Source of the DNA: Methyloceanibacter caenitepidi | Lineage (GTDB): Bacteria; Pseudomonadota; Alphaproteobacteria; Rhizobiales; Methyloligellaceae | Direction: 5' to 3' | Assembly: GCF_000828475.1 (NCBI RefSeq) | Contig: NZ_AP014648.1 | Location: 2,119,400-2,183,399, forward strand | Length of the DNA: 64,000 nucleotides | Shown here: one piece after another, positions 8,343 to 15,394 of the stretch | How the letters are laid out: each line of letters starts with the position of its first letter | Numbering within the stretch: the first letter of the stretch is position 1 | Translations under genes and position numbers: made by a program | Notes under the pieces: generated by a model | What the model saw: only the letters and a program-made list of their open reading frames with translations | Databases searched by the model: none | Told to the model about the DNA's origin: nothing

Positions 8343-8506
8343 GCTTACAGCGACCCTCGCGCGCCGTGGCGCGGTGACCGGTGTCGGGCCTCAAGCCGTC
8401 TTCCGGTTCGACCCGACCTATCAGGGCCAATCGCTGCTCGAGCTCTAATCACACGAAACGTTGGAAGGCCGGCCGATCGGTTCACCTTGGACCAAGTTGG
8501 CCTAGG

Positions 8507-8594
8507 CCATTGGAAATTGTTGCGATGCAAGATATAGAAAACGAGCTTCGGGAGCAGGGGATCGCCCGTTCGAATCCCGCTGCTCCGGCCACTT
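8507..8594 (+). repeat. Second copy of the tRNA-like attachment-site sequence
   Basis: This segment aligns without gaps to 1985-2072 with 71 of 88 bases identical, from CCATTGGAAA through GGGAGCAGGGG and GTTCGAATC to the CCAC end. In this copy the T-stem no longer pairs (GCCCG against CCCGC), so it is not a working tRNA. It may be an older att scar or an alternative target. It ends 46 bases before the NdufS4-like gene. Confidence 0.65.
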
Positions 8595-8640
8595 GCTGGT
8601 CTGGTGCATTGGACCTAAGTCCGCTCGAGGGGAACACTTG

Positions 8641-8946
8641 ATGACGGCCCGAATTTACAAACCCGCTCAGAACGTCATGCAGCAGGGCAGGGCGGCGACC
8701 AGAGACTGGGTCCTGGAATACCTGCCGGACGAGCCGCGTGTCATCGAACCCTTGATGGGCTGGACGAGCTCGTCGGACACGAAGCGGCAGATCAGGCTGA
8801 CCTTCTCGACCAAGGAAGAAGCAATCGCCTATGCGAAGGAAAACGGCATCGCCTACCGCCTGGAAGAGCCGCCGGCCACGAAGATCAGGCCGAAATCCTA
8901 CGCCGAGAACTTCAAATACGGCCGCCCGGACAGCTGGACACACTAA
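8641..8946 (+). CDS. NdufS4-like accessory subunit of respiratory complex I
   Basis: The 101-residue protein matches the family of the mitochondrial 18-kDa complex I subunit NDUFS4: MTARIYKPAQNVMQQGRA, then WVLEY, GWTSSSDTKRQIRLTF, EEAIAYAKENGIAY and the C-terminal KSYAENFKYGRPDSWTH. Such accessory subunits occur in alphaproteobacterial complex I and help stabilise the matrix-arm modules. The start at ATG 8641 follows GAGGGGAA; a longer frame from 8593 adds unrelated residues. It stands alone, 21 kb from the nuo operon, just after the second att-like repeat and before tRNA-Arg. Confidence 0.9.
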   Translation: MTARIYKPAQNVMQQGRAATRDWVLEYLPDEPRVIEPLMGWTSSSDTKRQIRLTFSTKEEAIAYAKENGIAYRLEEPPATKIRPKSYAENFKYGRPDSWTH

Positions 8947-8983
8947 AATCGCAGGCGAGTCGCGCTATACTTCGCGCGCGTGT

Positions 8984-9060
<77 letters not shown>

Positions 9061-9169
9061 TCCTTACCAAATCGCTCTCGATGGTTTTCGTCAGACCTGG
9101 TCAGTATGGGGCATAGGCGGCATACTTCCGCTGGAAGCTTCAGAGCGTAGGCATGGAGGGAGCGCGCGG

Positions 9170-9664
9170 ATGATCCGGTCGATGGTAGTGGCGGCATGCC
9201 TCATGCTCCTCGCGGCACCGCCAAGTCAGGCGCAAACCCAGCCTGGCATGACCGCCGACGGTTTTCATCTCAAACTGCATGAGACACTAACCGCCTCGGA
9301 CATGGCCGTCCTCCATAGTCACTGCGATGATGAGGACAACGTCGCAAAATGCTGGTTCACCTTTATCATCGCCGACGAGTCCCTGCAGGGCATCGCGGCA
9401 GCGCCCGACTACCAGCGGCCCGTGCATACCGTCAGGCTGGCTCTGGCCAACAAAGAAGATGCTGGGAATTTTGCGCGCGGCGCACTGATGCTGATGCAAG
9501 TTCTCGAACCGGACCTAACGCGAGACGAACGAGTTGACCTCATCGCCACTCTGCTGTCGCGCTACTCGAAGGACGTGACTCCGAACACAGTGTCTAGCTC
9601 CGGCTTCGACTATGAGATGGTGACGGTCGGCGATGTGGACGTGTTTGAGGCCCGCCGGAAATAG
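9170..9664 (+). CDS. Small exported protein of unknown function
   Basis: The 164-residue protein starts with a clear Sec signal peptide (MIRSMVVAACLMLLAAPPSQAQ; cleavage probably after SQA). The mature part is about 142 residues, acidic, with two cysteines (CDDEDNVAKC) that could form a disulfide. I do not recognise a family. A GGAGGGAG Shine-Dalgarno lies just upstream. The next gene is also a small exported protein starting 18 bases after this stop, so the two are probably co-transcribed. Confidence 0.7.
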   Translation: MIRSMVVAACLMLLAAPPSQAQTQPGMTADGFHLKLHETLTASDMAVLHSHCDDEDNVAKCWFTFIIADESLQGIAAAPDYQRPVHTVRLALANKEDAGNFARGALMLMQVLEPDLTRDERVDLIATLLSRYSKDVTPNTVSSSGFDYEMVTVGDVDVFEARRK

Positions 9665-9682
9665 GGCATAGGAGGGCGCAGA

Positions 9683-10015
9683 CTGCGCATCTTGATCTTC
9701 ATAGCGGTGATGCTTCTGGCGCCAGACGCTGATGCGGCCTGTTCAATCGTGCCGAGCAAAATCGTGAACTGCGACAGCTACTCCCGTGATGTGCGGTACG
9801 AGCGCGACGAGCGCCTCTACAACCAAGCGGACCTCTGCAGAGCCACGAGAGAGAAAATGGGATTTTGGCGCGGATCGGAGATTCACGTTGTCCATCGTGA
9901 CGTGAAGGCGCTGTTTTTCGAGGTCTTGGACAATGACGAAATTGTCGTTGCAAGGGGAACCTACAACATCGAAAAGAACGAACTCACCGGCTGGCTTCCC
10001 GTCGCCACGGAGTAG
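9683..10015 (+). CDS. Small exported protein of unknown function (non-ATG start)
   Basis: No ATG opens this frame before the hydrophobic segment. A CTG at 9683 has GGAGGG (9671-9676) six bases upstream and gives a normal signal peptide with an arginine at position 2 (MRILIFIAVMLLAPDADA). The alternative TTG at 9692 has poor spacing. The mature part is about 92 residues with three cysteines (ACSIV, NCDS, LCRAT). I recognise no family. It follows the 9170-9664 gene closely, and the pair may act together in the periplasm. Confidence 0.55.
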   Translation: MRILIFIAVMLLAPDADAACSIVPSKIVNCDSYSRDVRYERDERLYNQADLCRATREKMGFWRGSEIHVVHRDVKALFFEVLDNDEIVVARGTYNIEKNELTGWLPVATE

Positions 10016-10043
10016 GCCACACGCAACATTTTCTCCTCGCCGG

Positions 10044-11414
10044 CTATTTCTCCATGGCGTCGCGGAAGCGGTACCAACGCTCGACAAAGGGCACGGCCAG
10101 TTGCGCCACATCGCGTACGGGGAAGGCGGGGAACGCGAGATCATCGAACGCGGTCTTGCCGTCCGGATCGTCCGTCATCTGCAATGCGATCTTGTGCCCG
10201 AAATAGGTCGCCCGGGACACGCCGGTACCGCAATACCCGGCCGCGAAATGGATCCCTTCGCGGCTGCGCCCGAGGTGGGGAAGCTCGTCGTAGGTGTAGC
10301 CGATCGTGCCGTCCCAAACATGGGATACGCCCACGTGTCCGAGGTCCGGAAACACGGTGAGCAGATCCTCCGCCAGGTGACTGTAAGCCTTGAGGCCGCC
10401 GAACCGCGCGGCGCGCCCGCCCCAAACGAGCCGGTCCTGATCGGGCGCCGCCCGGAAGTAGTAGAACACCCGGTTGGTGTTGCCGTAGACGCGGCCGCCC
10501 GGCATGAGTTGCTCGATCTTGCCCGGTTGCAGTTGCTCCGTCGCGATCAGACCGGACCGGATGCTGACGATGCGGCGCCGCAGGTGCCCGAACAGGCTGT
10601 CGGTGTAGCCGTTTGTGGCGACGAGGACCTGGCTGCAATCGATCATGCCCACTTCGGTGGCAACCCGAAATCCAGCACCCTCTCGGTTGATGGCCTTGGC
10701 GCCGGCCAGGCCCACAATGGCGCCGCCGCGCATCGCGACGCGCGCCATCAGCCCCGCGTGATAGAGGCCCGGATGCAAGGACGCATCCTGGGGCAGCACA
10801 GACCCGCCAAAGAATCGGTCCGTCCGAATTTCGGTATACTGCTCCGATCGCGGCACCATGAAACTCTCGACGCCCGCGACACGTTTGAGGTCTTCCATGT
10901 CGCGCGCCATGGCTTCGTAGTGGGCGGGGCGCATGGCGCCGCGGAAGCGGCCGCAGCGCCGGAAGTGGCAATCGATCTTCTCGCGCGCGATCAACTCCTC
11001 GATATAGTCGAGCATGTGCGTCCCCTCGCGGAGCAGCGCGACCGCTTTGGCCTCGCCCCGGAGAGCAATCAGAGTCTTCACGCGGAATTTCTGATTGCCG
11101 CTGCCGATCTGGCCGCCGTTGCGCGTGCTCGCGCCGAAGCCCGGCACGCCCTTATCGAGGACAACGACGCTGCGCCCCTTGTCGAGCAGGGTCAGCGCCG
11201 CCGACAGGCCCGTGAAGCCGGATCCAATGATCACCACGTCGGCTTTACTGGGCAGGGCGGGGCGGTCGGTCTTCTGGCGCGGCGCAGCGGCCCACCAATA
11301 GGGCTCGTGAACAGGCGGCGCGCCGGTGCCGAGACGTCCGGCCGCGAGATCGGCAAGAGTGAGAGTGTGCGGTGCTGTTTCCGTCATCGTTTCGCAGGCA
11401 ACCCTGTTGGACAT
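10044..11414 (-). CDS. FAD-dependent amine/amino-acid oxidoreductase (DadA/PuuB-like)
   Basis: This 456-residue protein belongs to the DAO family of flavin oxidoreductases, which oxidise the C-N bond of amino acids or amines. The FAD-binding fold is visible at ADVVIIGSGFTGLSAALTLL with the downstream GFGASTRNGGQ block and the C-terminal GYCGTGVSRATYFGHK flavin loop. Overall layout is close to gamma-glutamylputrescine oxidase PuuB. ATG 11414 is preferred because AAGGG lies six bases upstream; ATG 11468 lies inside an operator palindrome. Neighbouring XRE-cupin, APC permease and RidA genes support amine or amino-acid catabolism. The substrate cannot be read from the sequence. Confidence 0.85.
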   Translation of the reverse strand: MSNRVACETMTETAPHTLTLADLAAGRLGTGAPPVHEPYWWAAAPRQKTDRPALPSKADVVIIGSGFTGLSAALTLLDKGRSVVVLDKGVPGFGASTRNGGQIGSGNQKFRVKTLIALRGEAKAVALLREGTHMLDYIEELIAREKIDCHFRRCGRFRGAMRPAHYEAMARDMEDLKRVAGVESFMVPRSEQYTEIRTDRFFGGSVLPQDASLHPGLYHAGLMARVAMRGGAIVGLAGAKAINREGAGFRVATEVGMIDCSQVLVATNGYTDSLFGHLRRRIVSIRSGLIATEQLQPGKIEQLMPGGRVYGNTNRVFYYFRAAPDQDRLVWGGRAARFGGLKAYSHLAEDLLTVFPDLGHVGVSHVWDGTIGYTYDELPHLGRSREGIHFAAGYCGTGVSRATYFGHKIALQMTDDPDGKTAFDDLAFPAFPVRDVAQLAVPFVERWYRFRDAMEK

Positions 11415-11462
11415 ACGGGGCCCTTGTTCGCGCCCCCCGACATTTACCCATATGAATATATT

Positions 11463-11477
11463 TTGCATCTAATGCAA
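11463..11477. promoter_or_regulatory. Operator palindrome upstream of the FAD oxidoreductase
   Basis: TTGCA-TCTAA-TGCAA is a perfect 5-5-5 palindrome located 49 bases before the oxidoreductase start. A TATATT box follows on the minus strand (11460-11455), so a bound repressor would cover the promoter. The same pattern occurs twice before the permease gene. Confidence 0.7.
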
Positions 11478-11575
11478 GCCCGCAGCGGGTGATGAACCTG
11501 CGACATGTCTATTGTCGTCATCCCAAAGCAACGATGCCGTCGCTTGGTGGAGGTACTCGCCCATAGGCCTTCATC

Positions 11576-11597
11576 GGCAGCGGGCCCAGTCGCTGCC
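11576..11597 (-). terminator. Hairpin downstream of the XRE-cupin gene
   Basis: GGCAGCG at 11576-11582 pairs perfectly with CGCTGCC at 11591-11597 around an eight-base loop, 17 bases past the regulator stop. There is no T run, so this is at best a weak terminator or an mRNA 3' stabiliser. Confidence 0.35.
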
Positions 11598-11613
11598 GGC
11601 CTGGAACTGCCAG

Positions 11614-12375
11614 CTATTCGTCGTAAACGATGACGGCGATGAACTTCACATAGTCGGCCAGCATCCGTTCGGGGCCGTGCACGACGTTTCCCGCAAATGT
11701 CAGCGTGTCGCCGGGCTCCAGAAGATAGATCTTGTCGCCAAAACGGTACTCCAGCTTGCCCTCCAGCATGAAGATGAACTCAGTCCCCGGATGCGAGAAG
11801 CGCGGCCATGCCTCGCTCTGCTTGTTCATCTCCACGAGAAACGGCTCGAAGGTCTTCCGAGGCCCCCGGTTGTAGGACAGAAGCGCGTACCTGTAGCCGT
11901 ACTGGGTTCCGACTCTGACGACTTCCATCTGTTCGTCGGTCTTGAGCAGCTGCGCTTCGCCGGTCTTCTGGTCCACCTCCTGGAAGAGATTGGCCATGCC
12001 TATGCCGAGCGCGGAGCAAATCCGTTCCAGTGAATCGAGGCTGGCGGACGCCATGCCGTTCTCGATACGGCTCAACATTGCACTGGAGATTCCACACCCC
12101 TGGCCCAACGACGCGAGCGTGACATTGGCCGCCATGCGCTGCTGCCGGATTACCTCGCCAATGCGTGTCTCCAACGGGGCAGTGGCCGTATCGGTTCTCG
12201 CTTTAGGAACCTCATGCGTCGCGGCGCGCGCTTTCCGGGAAGGTTTTCTGCCAGCTGATCTTTTAGCAGACGTACCAGTCGCTGTGCTGGCCGATTTGGA
12301 TTTGGCCGTCTTCTTCGAGGCCGCCTTGCGCCGTTTCGTTGCTGCCATGTCTTCCAATCCGAAGAGGTCACCCAT
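11614..12375 (-). CDS. XRE-family regulator with C-terminal cupin domain (PuuR-like)
   Basis: The 253-residue protein has a long basic, Lys/Ala/Ser-rich N-terminal tail (residues 1-65), an XRE helix-turn-helix (about 70-125: IGEVIRQQRMAANVTLASLG, then ISSAMLSRIENG) and a cupin sensor domain (about 180-250, with HPGTEFIFMLEG and GDTLTFAGNVVH). This layout matches PuuR-type repressors of polyamine and amino-acid catabolism. The tail may start at 12375 or at ATG 12348 (MAATKRRK). The gene is divergent from the APC permease, and the shared gap carries two copies of a palindrome, so it probably represses itself, the permease and the oxidoreductase. Confidence 0.87.
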   Translation of the reverse strand: MGDLFGLEDMAATKRRKAASKKTAKSKSASTATGTSAKRSAGRKPSRKARAATHEVPKARTDTATAPLETRIGEVIRQQRMAANVTLASLGQGCGISSAMLSRIENGMASASLDSLERICSALGIGMANLFQEVDQKTGEAQLLKTDEQMEVVRVGTQYGYRYALLSYNRGPRKTFEPFLVEMNKQSEAWPRFSHPGTEFIFMLEGKLEYRFGDKIYLLEPGDTLTFAGNVVHGPERMLADYVKFIAVIVYDE

Positions 12376-12461
12376 GCGATGCGCTTACAGGTGGCAGACT
12401 AGCACGCTTTCGCCCGGAGGCGTTGTTCACGGCGCATGCAGTCTGATCGATTTTTTGCGTT

Positions 12462-12476
12462 TTGCATATAGTGCAA
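12462..12476. promoter_or_regulatory. Operator palindrome 1 in the regulator/permease gap
   Basis: TTGCA-TATAG-TGCAA, extended by flanking T and A bases to a 19-base inverted repeat (12460-12478). It has the same half-sites and spacer length as the site at 11463-11477. It lies 87 bases before the regulator start and 109 bases before the permease start. Confidence 0.7.
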
Positions 12477-12506
12477 AAGTACTACATTTGCTGCAATGCA
12501 AGTATT

Positions 12507-12521
12507 TTGCATGCGGTGCAA
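12507..12521. promoter_or_regulatory. Operator palindrome 2 in the regulator/permease gap
   Basis: TTGCA-TGCGG-TGCAA, centred 45 bases from the first palindrome. Extra half-sites (TGCAATGCAA at 12492-12501) lie between the two, so several dimers may bind along this gap. Confidence 0.7.
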
Positions 12522-12584
12522 TTTATGGCACTCTTTGCGCATCGGCCCCAGTAGAGGGTCATGTTCCTGGGGAGGAATGCAAAG

Positions 12585-14333
12585 ATGTCATCAATCGACT
12601 GTGCGGAGGCGGCAGATGCCAAATCCGATGAAACTGGCGGACTTCAGCGCGCCATCGACTGGAAGGGCGCTTTTTGGATTGCAAGCGGGGTCCCCGCACT
12701 TGTTCTCATTTCGATCGGGGGAATTGGCGCGACGGCGGGCAAACTCGCGTTTCTCGTTTGGACCATTTCCGTCCTGATCGGCTTTTCTCAATCCTATAGC
12801 TACGCCGAAATTGCCGGCCTGTTCAAAAACAAGTCGGGGGGCGCCGCGGTCTATGGTGCCGCTGCTTGGCTGCGGTACAGCAAGCTGATCGCGCCGCTTT
12901 CGGTTTGGTGCAACTGGTACGCCTGGACACCGGTGCTGTCGCTCGGCTGTGCCGTCGCCGCCGGATACATTCTGAACGCGATCGCGCCAATTCCCGTCTT
13001 TACCGCCGAGTCGCCTCAGGTCGCCGTCTGGTTGAGCGATGTCGCGAACGCCGCTGCCATTGCCGGTCAGTCTGCGGATCAAGCCACTGCGACGGCCATT
13101 GCCGCACTCACGGAGGCGGGCACGCCGGCATTGCGTACGATGACGCTCGCGAGCTTCTCATTCTTAGGGCTGGCCCAGATCGAAATCGGGCCAACGTTCT
13201 TCATTGGCGCGATTCTCATGCTGGCAGCGTTTGCGATCCAGCACCGCGGCATTCTTGGAACTGCCCGCGTGCAAATGTGGATCGGGCTCCTAGTCGTTAT
13301 CCCCATGCTTATCGTGGGCATCGTGCCGTTCCTCAATGGGGGTGTCGACTACGCCAATTACACGCCGCTGACGCCGCCGAATGGTGAGTGGAACATCGGC
13401 GGCTGGACACTGTTCCTCGGGGCGCTGTTCATTGCCGGCTGGTCGACCTACGCCTTCGAGACGGCTGTCTGCTACACGCGCGAGTTCAAGAATCCCGCCA
13501 CCGATACGAAGAAGGCCATCGTCTACGCGGGTCTCCTTTGCGTCGTCATCTACACGCTCGTTGCGGCAACCTTCCAAGGCTATCTCGGTGTCGAAGGCAT
13601 GACGGAACCGGGGATCGTGGAGGGCACCGGCGTCGCGGCGGCCATGGGCGACATGGTCGGTTCGGGATCGAAGTTCGTCACGCATCTTCTCGAGATGATG
13701 ATGATCCTGGCTCTCATGCTCGCCATCATGATGGCGATGGCAGGATCGTCACGGACCCTCTATCAGGGCGGCGTTGACGGCTGGCTCCCGAAGTATCTGT
13801 CTCACACCAACGAACACGGCGCACCGACCCGCGCCATGTGGACGGATCTCATTTTCAATCTGGGGCTTCTGACATTCGCGGCCTCCGATGCAACGGCCTA
13901 CTACCTCATCCTGTCGATCTCGAATGTCGGCTACATGCTCTTCATCTTTCTGAACCTGCAGGCGACCTGGATTCACCGCATCGACAGCCCCAATGCGCCG
14001 CGGCCGTACCGGGCACCGAATTGGCTCATCGCCGTCAATGCCGGCCTTGGCTTTTTCAATCTCTTCCTGATGGGCGTGGGGGCGAAGGTGTGGGGCAATC
14101 CGAACGCCCTTTGGTACGGGCTGCTGTTCGGGGCGCTCATTATCCCCGTGTTCCTGTACCGGCACTACGTCCAGGACAAGGGACGTTTCCCGGACCACAT
14201 GCTGATCGATCTCGATCTCAAGAGTCAGGATCTCGGTGAGCGGAAGGCGGGCTTCTTGCCCTATCTCGCTCTCCTTGCCGGAGCACTCATCGTTCTCTTC
14301 GGCAACTACTACTTCCAGCTCCCTCCCTCCTAG
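12585..14333 (+). CDS. APC-family amino-acid/amine permease
   Basis: This 582-residue integral membrane protein has the APC layout with about 12-14 membrane helices. The first, with SGVPALVLISIGGIGATAGK, carries the glycine-rich substrate-binding turn of the family, followed by SQSYSYAEIAGLFKNKSGGA. A later AGSSRTLYQGGVDGWLPKYL block is also typical. ATG 12585 is chosen because GGGGAGGAA lies at proper spacing; a frame opening at 12561 begins before that site. The long loop around residues 145-190 is unusual. It probably imports the substrate of the neighbouring FAD oxidoreductase. Confidence 0.85.
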   Translation: MSSIDCAEAADAKSDETGGLQRAIDWKGAFWIASGVPALVLISIGGIGATAGKLAFLVWTISVLIGFSQSYSYAEIAGLFKNKSGGAAVYGAAAWLRYSKLIAPLSVWCNWYAWTPVLSLGCAVAAGYILNAIAPIPVFTAESPQVAVWLSDVANAAAIAGQSADQATATAIAALTEAGTPALRTMTLASFSFLGLAQIEIGPTFFIGAILMLAAFAIQHRGILGTARVQMWIGLLVVIPMLIVGIVPFLNGGVDYANYTPLTPPNGEWNIGGWTLFLGALFIAGWSTYAFETAVCYTREFKNPATDTKKAIVYAGLLCVVIYTLVAATFQGYLGVEGMTEPGIVEGTGVAAAMGDMVGSGSKFVTHLLEMMMILALMLAIMMAMAGSSRTLYQGGVDGWLPKYLSHTNEHGAPTRAMWTDLIFNLGLLTFAASDATAYYLILSISNVGYMLFIFLNLQATWIHRIDSPNAPRPYRAPNWLIAVNAGLGFFNLFLMGVGAKVWGNPNALWYGLLFGALIIPVFLYRHYVQDKGRFPDHMLIDLDLKSQDLGERKAGFLPYLALLAGALIVLFGNYYFQLPPS

Positions 14334-14341
14334 GGGCTGCT

Positions 14342-14380
14342 GCCCGCTTGCGCCGATTGTCGGCGTGAGCGGGCCTTTTT
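14342..14380 (+). terminator. Rho-independent terminator after the permease
   Basis: A long stem GCCCGCT-TG-CGCCGA pairs with TCGGCG-TG-AGCGGGC (14342-14374) across a three-base loop, followed by CTTTTT at 14375-14380. It lies nine bases after the permease stop and is one of the clearest terminators in the window. Confidence 0.88.
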
Positions 14381-14428
14381 CTTCCGAGGGAAATTGCTGA
14401 ATCGAGATCATCCACAAGAGGCATGACA

Positions 14429-14842
14429 ATGACGAACAAGATTCTTTGCGCGGTCGACGGATCGGAACATTCCATGCGTGCCGTCACCAAAGCCGCCGAA
14501 CTGTCACAAACCAGCGATGCGGAGATCATTCTGATCCTGGTCGATCAGGTTTTCTTCGAACCGCGGATGGCTCCGGTCCATGCGCTTGGCGAAGAAAAAG
14601 CTGAGAGCATCCTCAATGCCGCCGCCGAGGCGGCGCGCAAGGCAGGAGCCGTGACTGTATCGACGGTCGTGGTCACAAGCCGCGATGTCGGGCGCGCGAT
14701 TCTGAACTACGCCGAAGAGCACCACATCGACCACATCGTGGTCGGAACCGGCGAGAAGAGTGCGGGGACGCGTCTGGTCCTGGGGTCAGTGTCCCACGAT
14801 CTCGTCGCGCGGGCTCACTGCACCGTCACTGTCGCGCGCTAG
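14429..14842 (+). CDS. Universal stress protein (UspA family)
   Basis: The 137-residue protein has the single-domain Usp fold: N-terminal KILCAVDGSEHSMRAV with the conserved aspartate, and the C-terminal ATP-binding loop GTGEKSAGTRLVLGSVS (G-x-G, nine residues, G-S). Such proteins bind ATP and help survival under stress or starvation. ATG 14429 is preferred to ATG 14423 because GAGG (14418-14421) has better spacing. It sits between the permease and a RidA-like gene, a common pairing in transporter modules, but the strong terminator before it implies its own promoter. Confidence 0.87.
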   Translation: MTNKILCAVDGSEHSMRAVTKAAELSQTSDAEIILILVDQVFFEPRMAPVHALGEEKAESILNAAAEAARKAGAVTVSTVVVTSRDVGRAILNYAEEHHIDHIVVGTGEKSAGTRLVLGSVSHDLVARAHCTVTVAR

Positions 14843-14892
14843 AACGCGCATCGCAGCTCCGACGTCACGTCCATAAAGGAAGCAAAAGTCAG

Positions 14893-15276
14893 ATGAGCAA
14901 GAGCAAACGCCTCAACGTATCCTCCGGCGGCGCGTATGAATCCGTTTTCGGCTATAGCCGCGCCGTACGGCTGGCTGACGACATCCATGTGTCGGGGACC
15001 TGTGCTCCCGCCGATTACGAACACAGTGATGCCTATACGCAGGCGAAAGCCGTGTTCGATATCATCGAGAGGGCTCTCAAAGAGGCTGGTGCTACTACAG
15101 AGGATGTTGTCCGTACCGTCGTGTATCTTCGGGATATCGACGATGCGGAGGGAGTCGCAAAGGCTCACCTCGAGCGGTTCGACAAGGTGCGCCCGGCAAG
15201 CACCCTCATTCAGGTGACGTCGATGCTGCGCCCCTGGCAACGGGTCGAGATTGAGGCGTACGCCAAGCTGACCTGA
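14893..15276 (+). CDS. RidA/YjgF-family protein
   Basis: The 127-residue protein has the RidA family pattern: YSRAVRLADDIHVSGTCAP near the start, QAKAVFDIIERALKEAGA in the middle, VVRTVVYLRDI, and RPASTLIQVTSMLRPWQRVE at the end. RidA proteins hydrolyse reactive enamines and imines made by amino-acid metabolism. The family arginine equivalent is present in the RPAST block. An AAGGAAG Shine-Dalgarno precedes ATG 14893. Being near a FAD oxidoreductase that yields imines, it may clear its product; this link is inferred. Confidence 0.85.
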   Translation: MSKSKRLNVSSGGAYESVFGYSRAVRLADDIHVSGTCAPADYEHSDAYTQAKAVFDIIERALKEAGATTEDVVRTVVYLRDIDDAEGVAKAHLERFDKVRPASTLIQVTSMLRPWQRVEIEAYAKLT

Positions 15277-15394
15277 AAACTTGCCGCCAAGTGTTGGGCT
15301 TGGGCACTCACCGCCTGTTCATTTGCCTGCGGATTCCCACTGCCGTAGTGTTTGCGGCGATCTGCTAGCAGTCGCGGTATGGGAGTCTTGTTTG

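Noticed and set aside
8507..8594. A functional tRNA gene at the second repeat
   Set aside because: The T-stem does not pair and no acceptor or anticodon stem can be found upstream.
11441..11468. Start of the FAD oxidoreductase at ATG 11468
   Set aside because: That ATG lies within the TTGCA-N5-TGCAA operator and upstream of the likely -10 box, so it would be before the transcription start.
9933..11492. A 519-residue plus-strand open frame opposite the FAD oxidoreductase
   Set aside because: Low-complexity Arg/Ala/Gly/His-rich translation with no domain; the minus strand has clear FAD-binding motifs.
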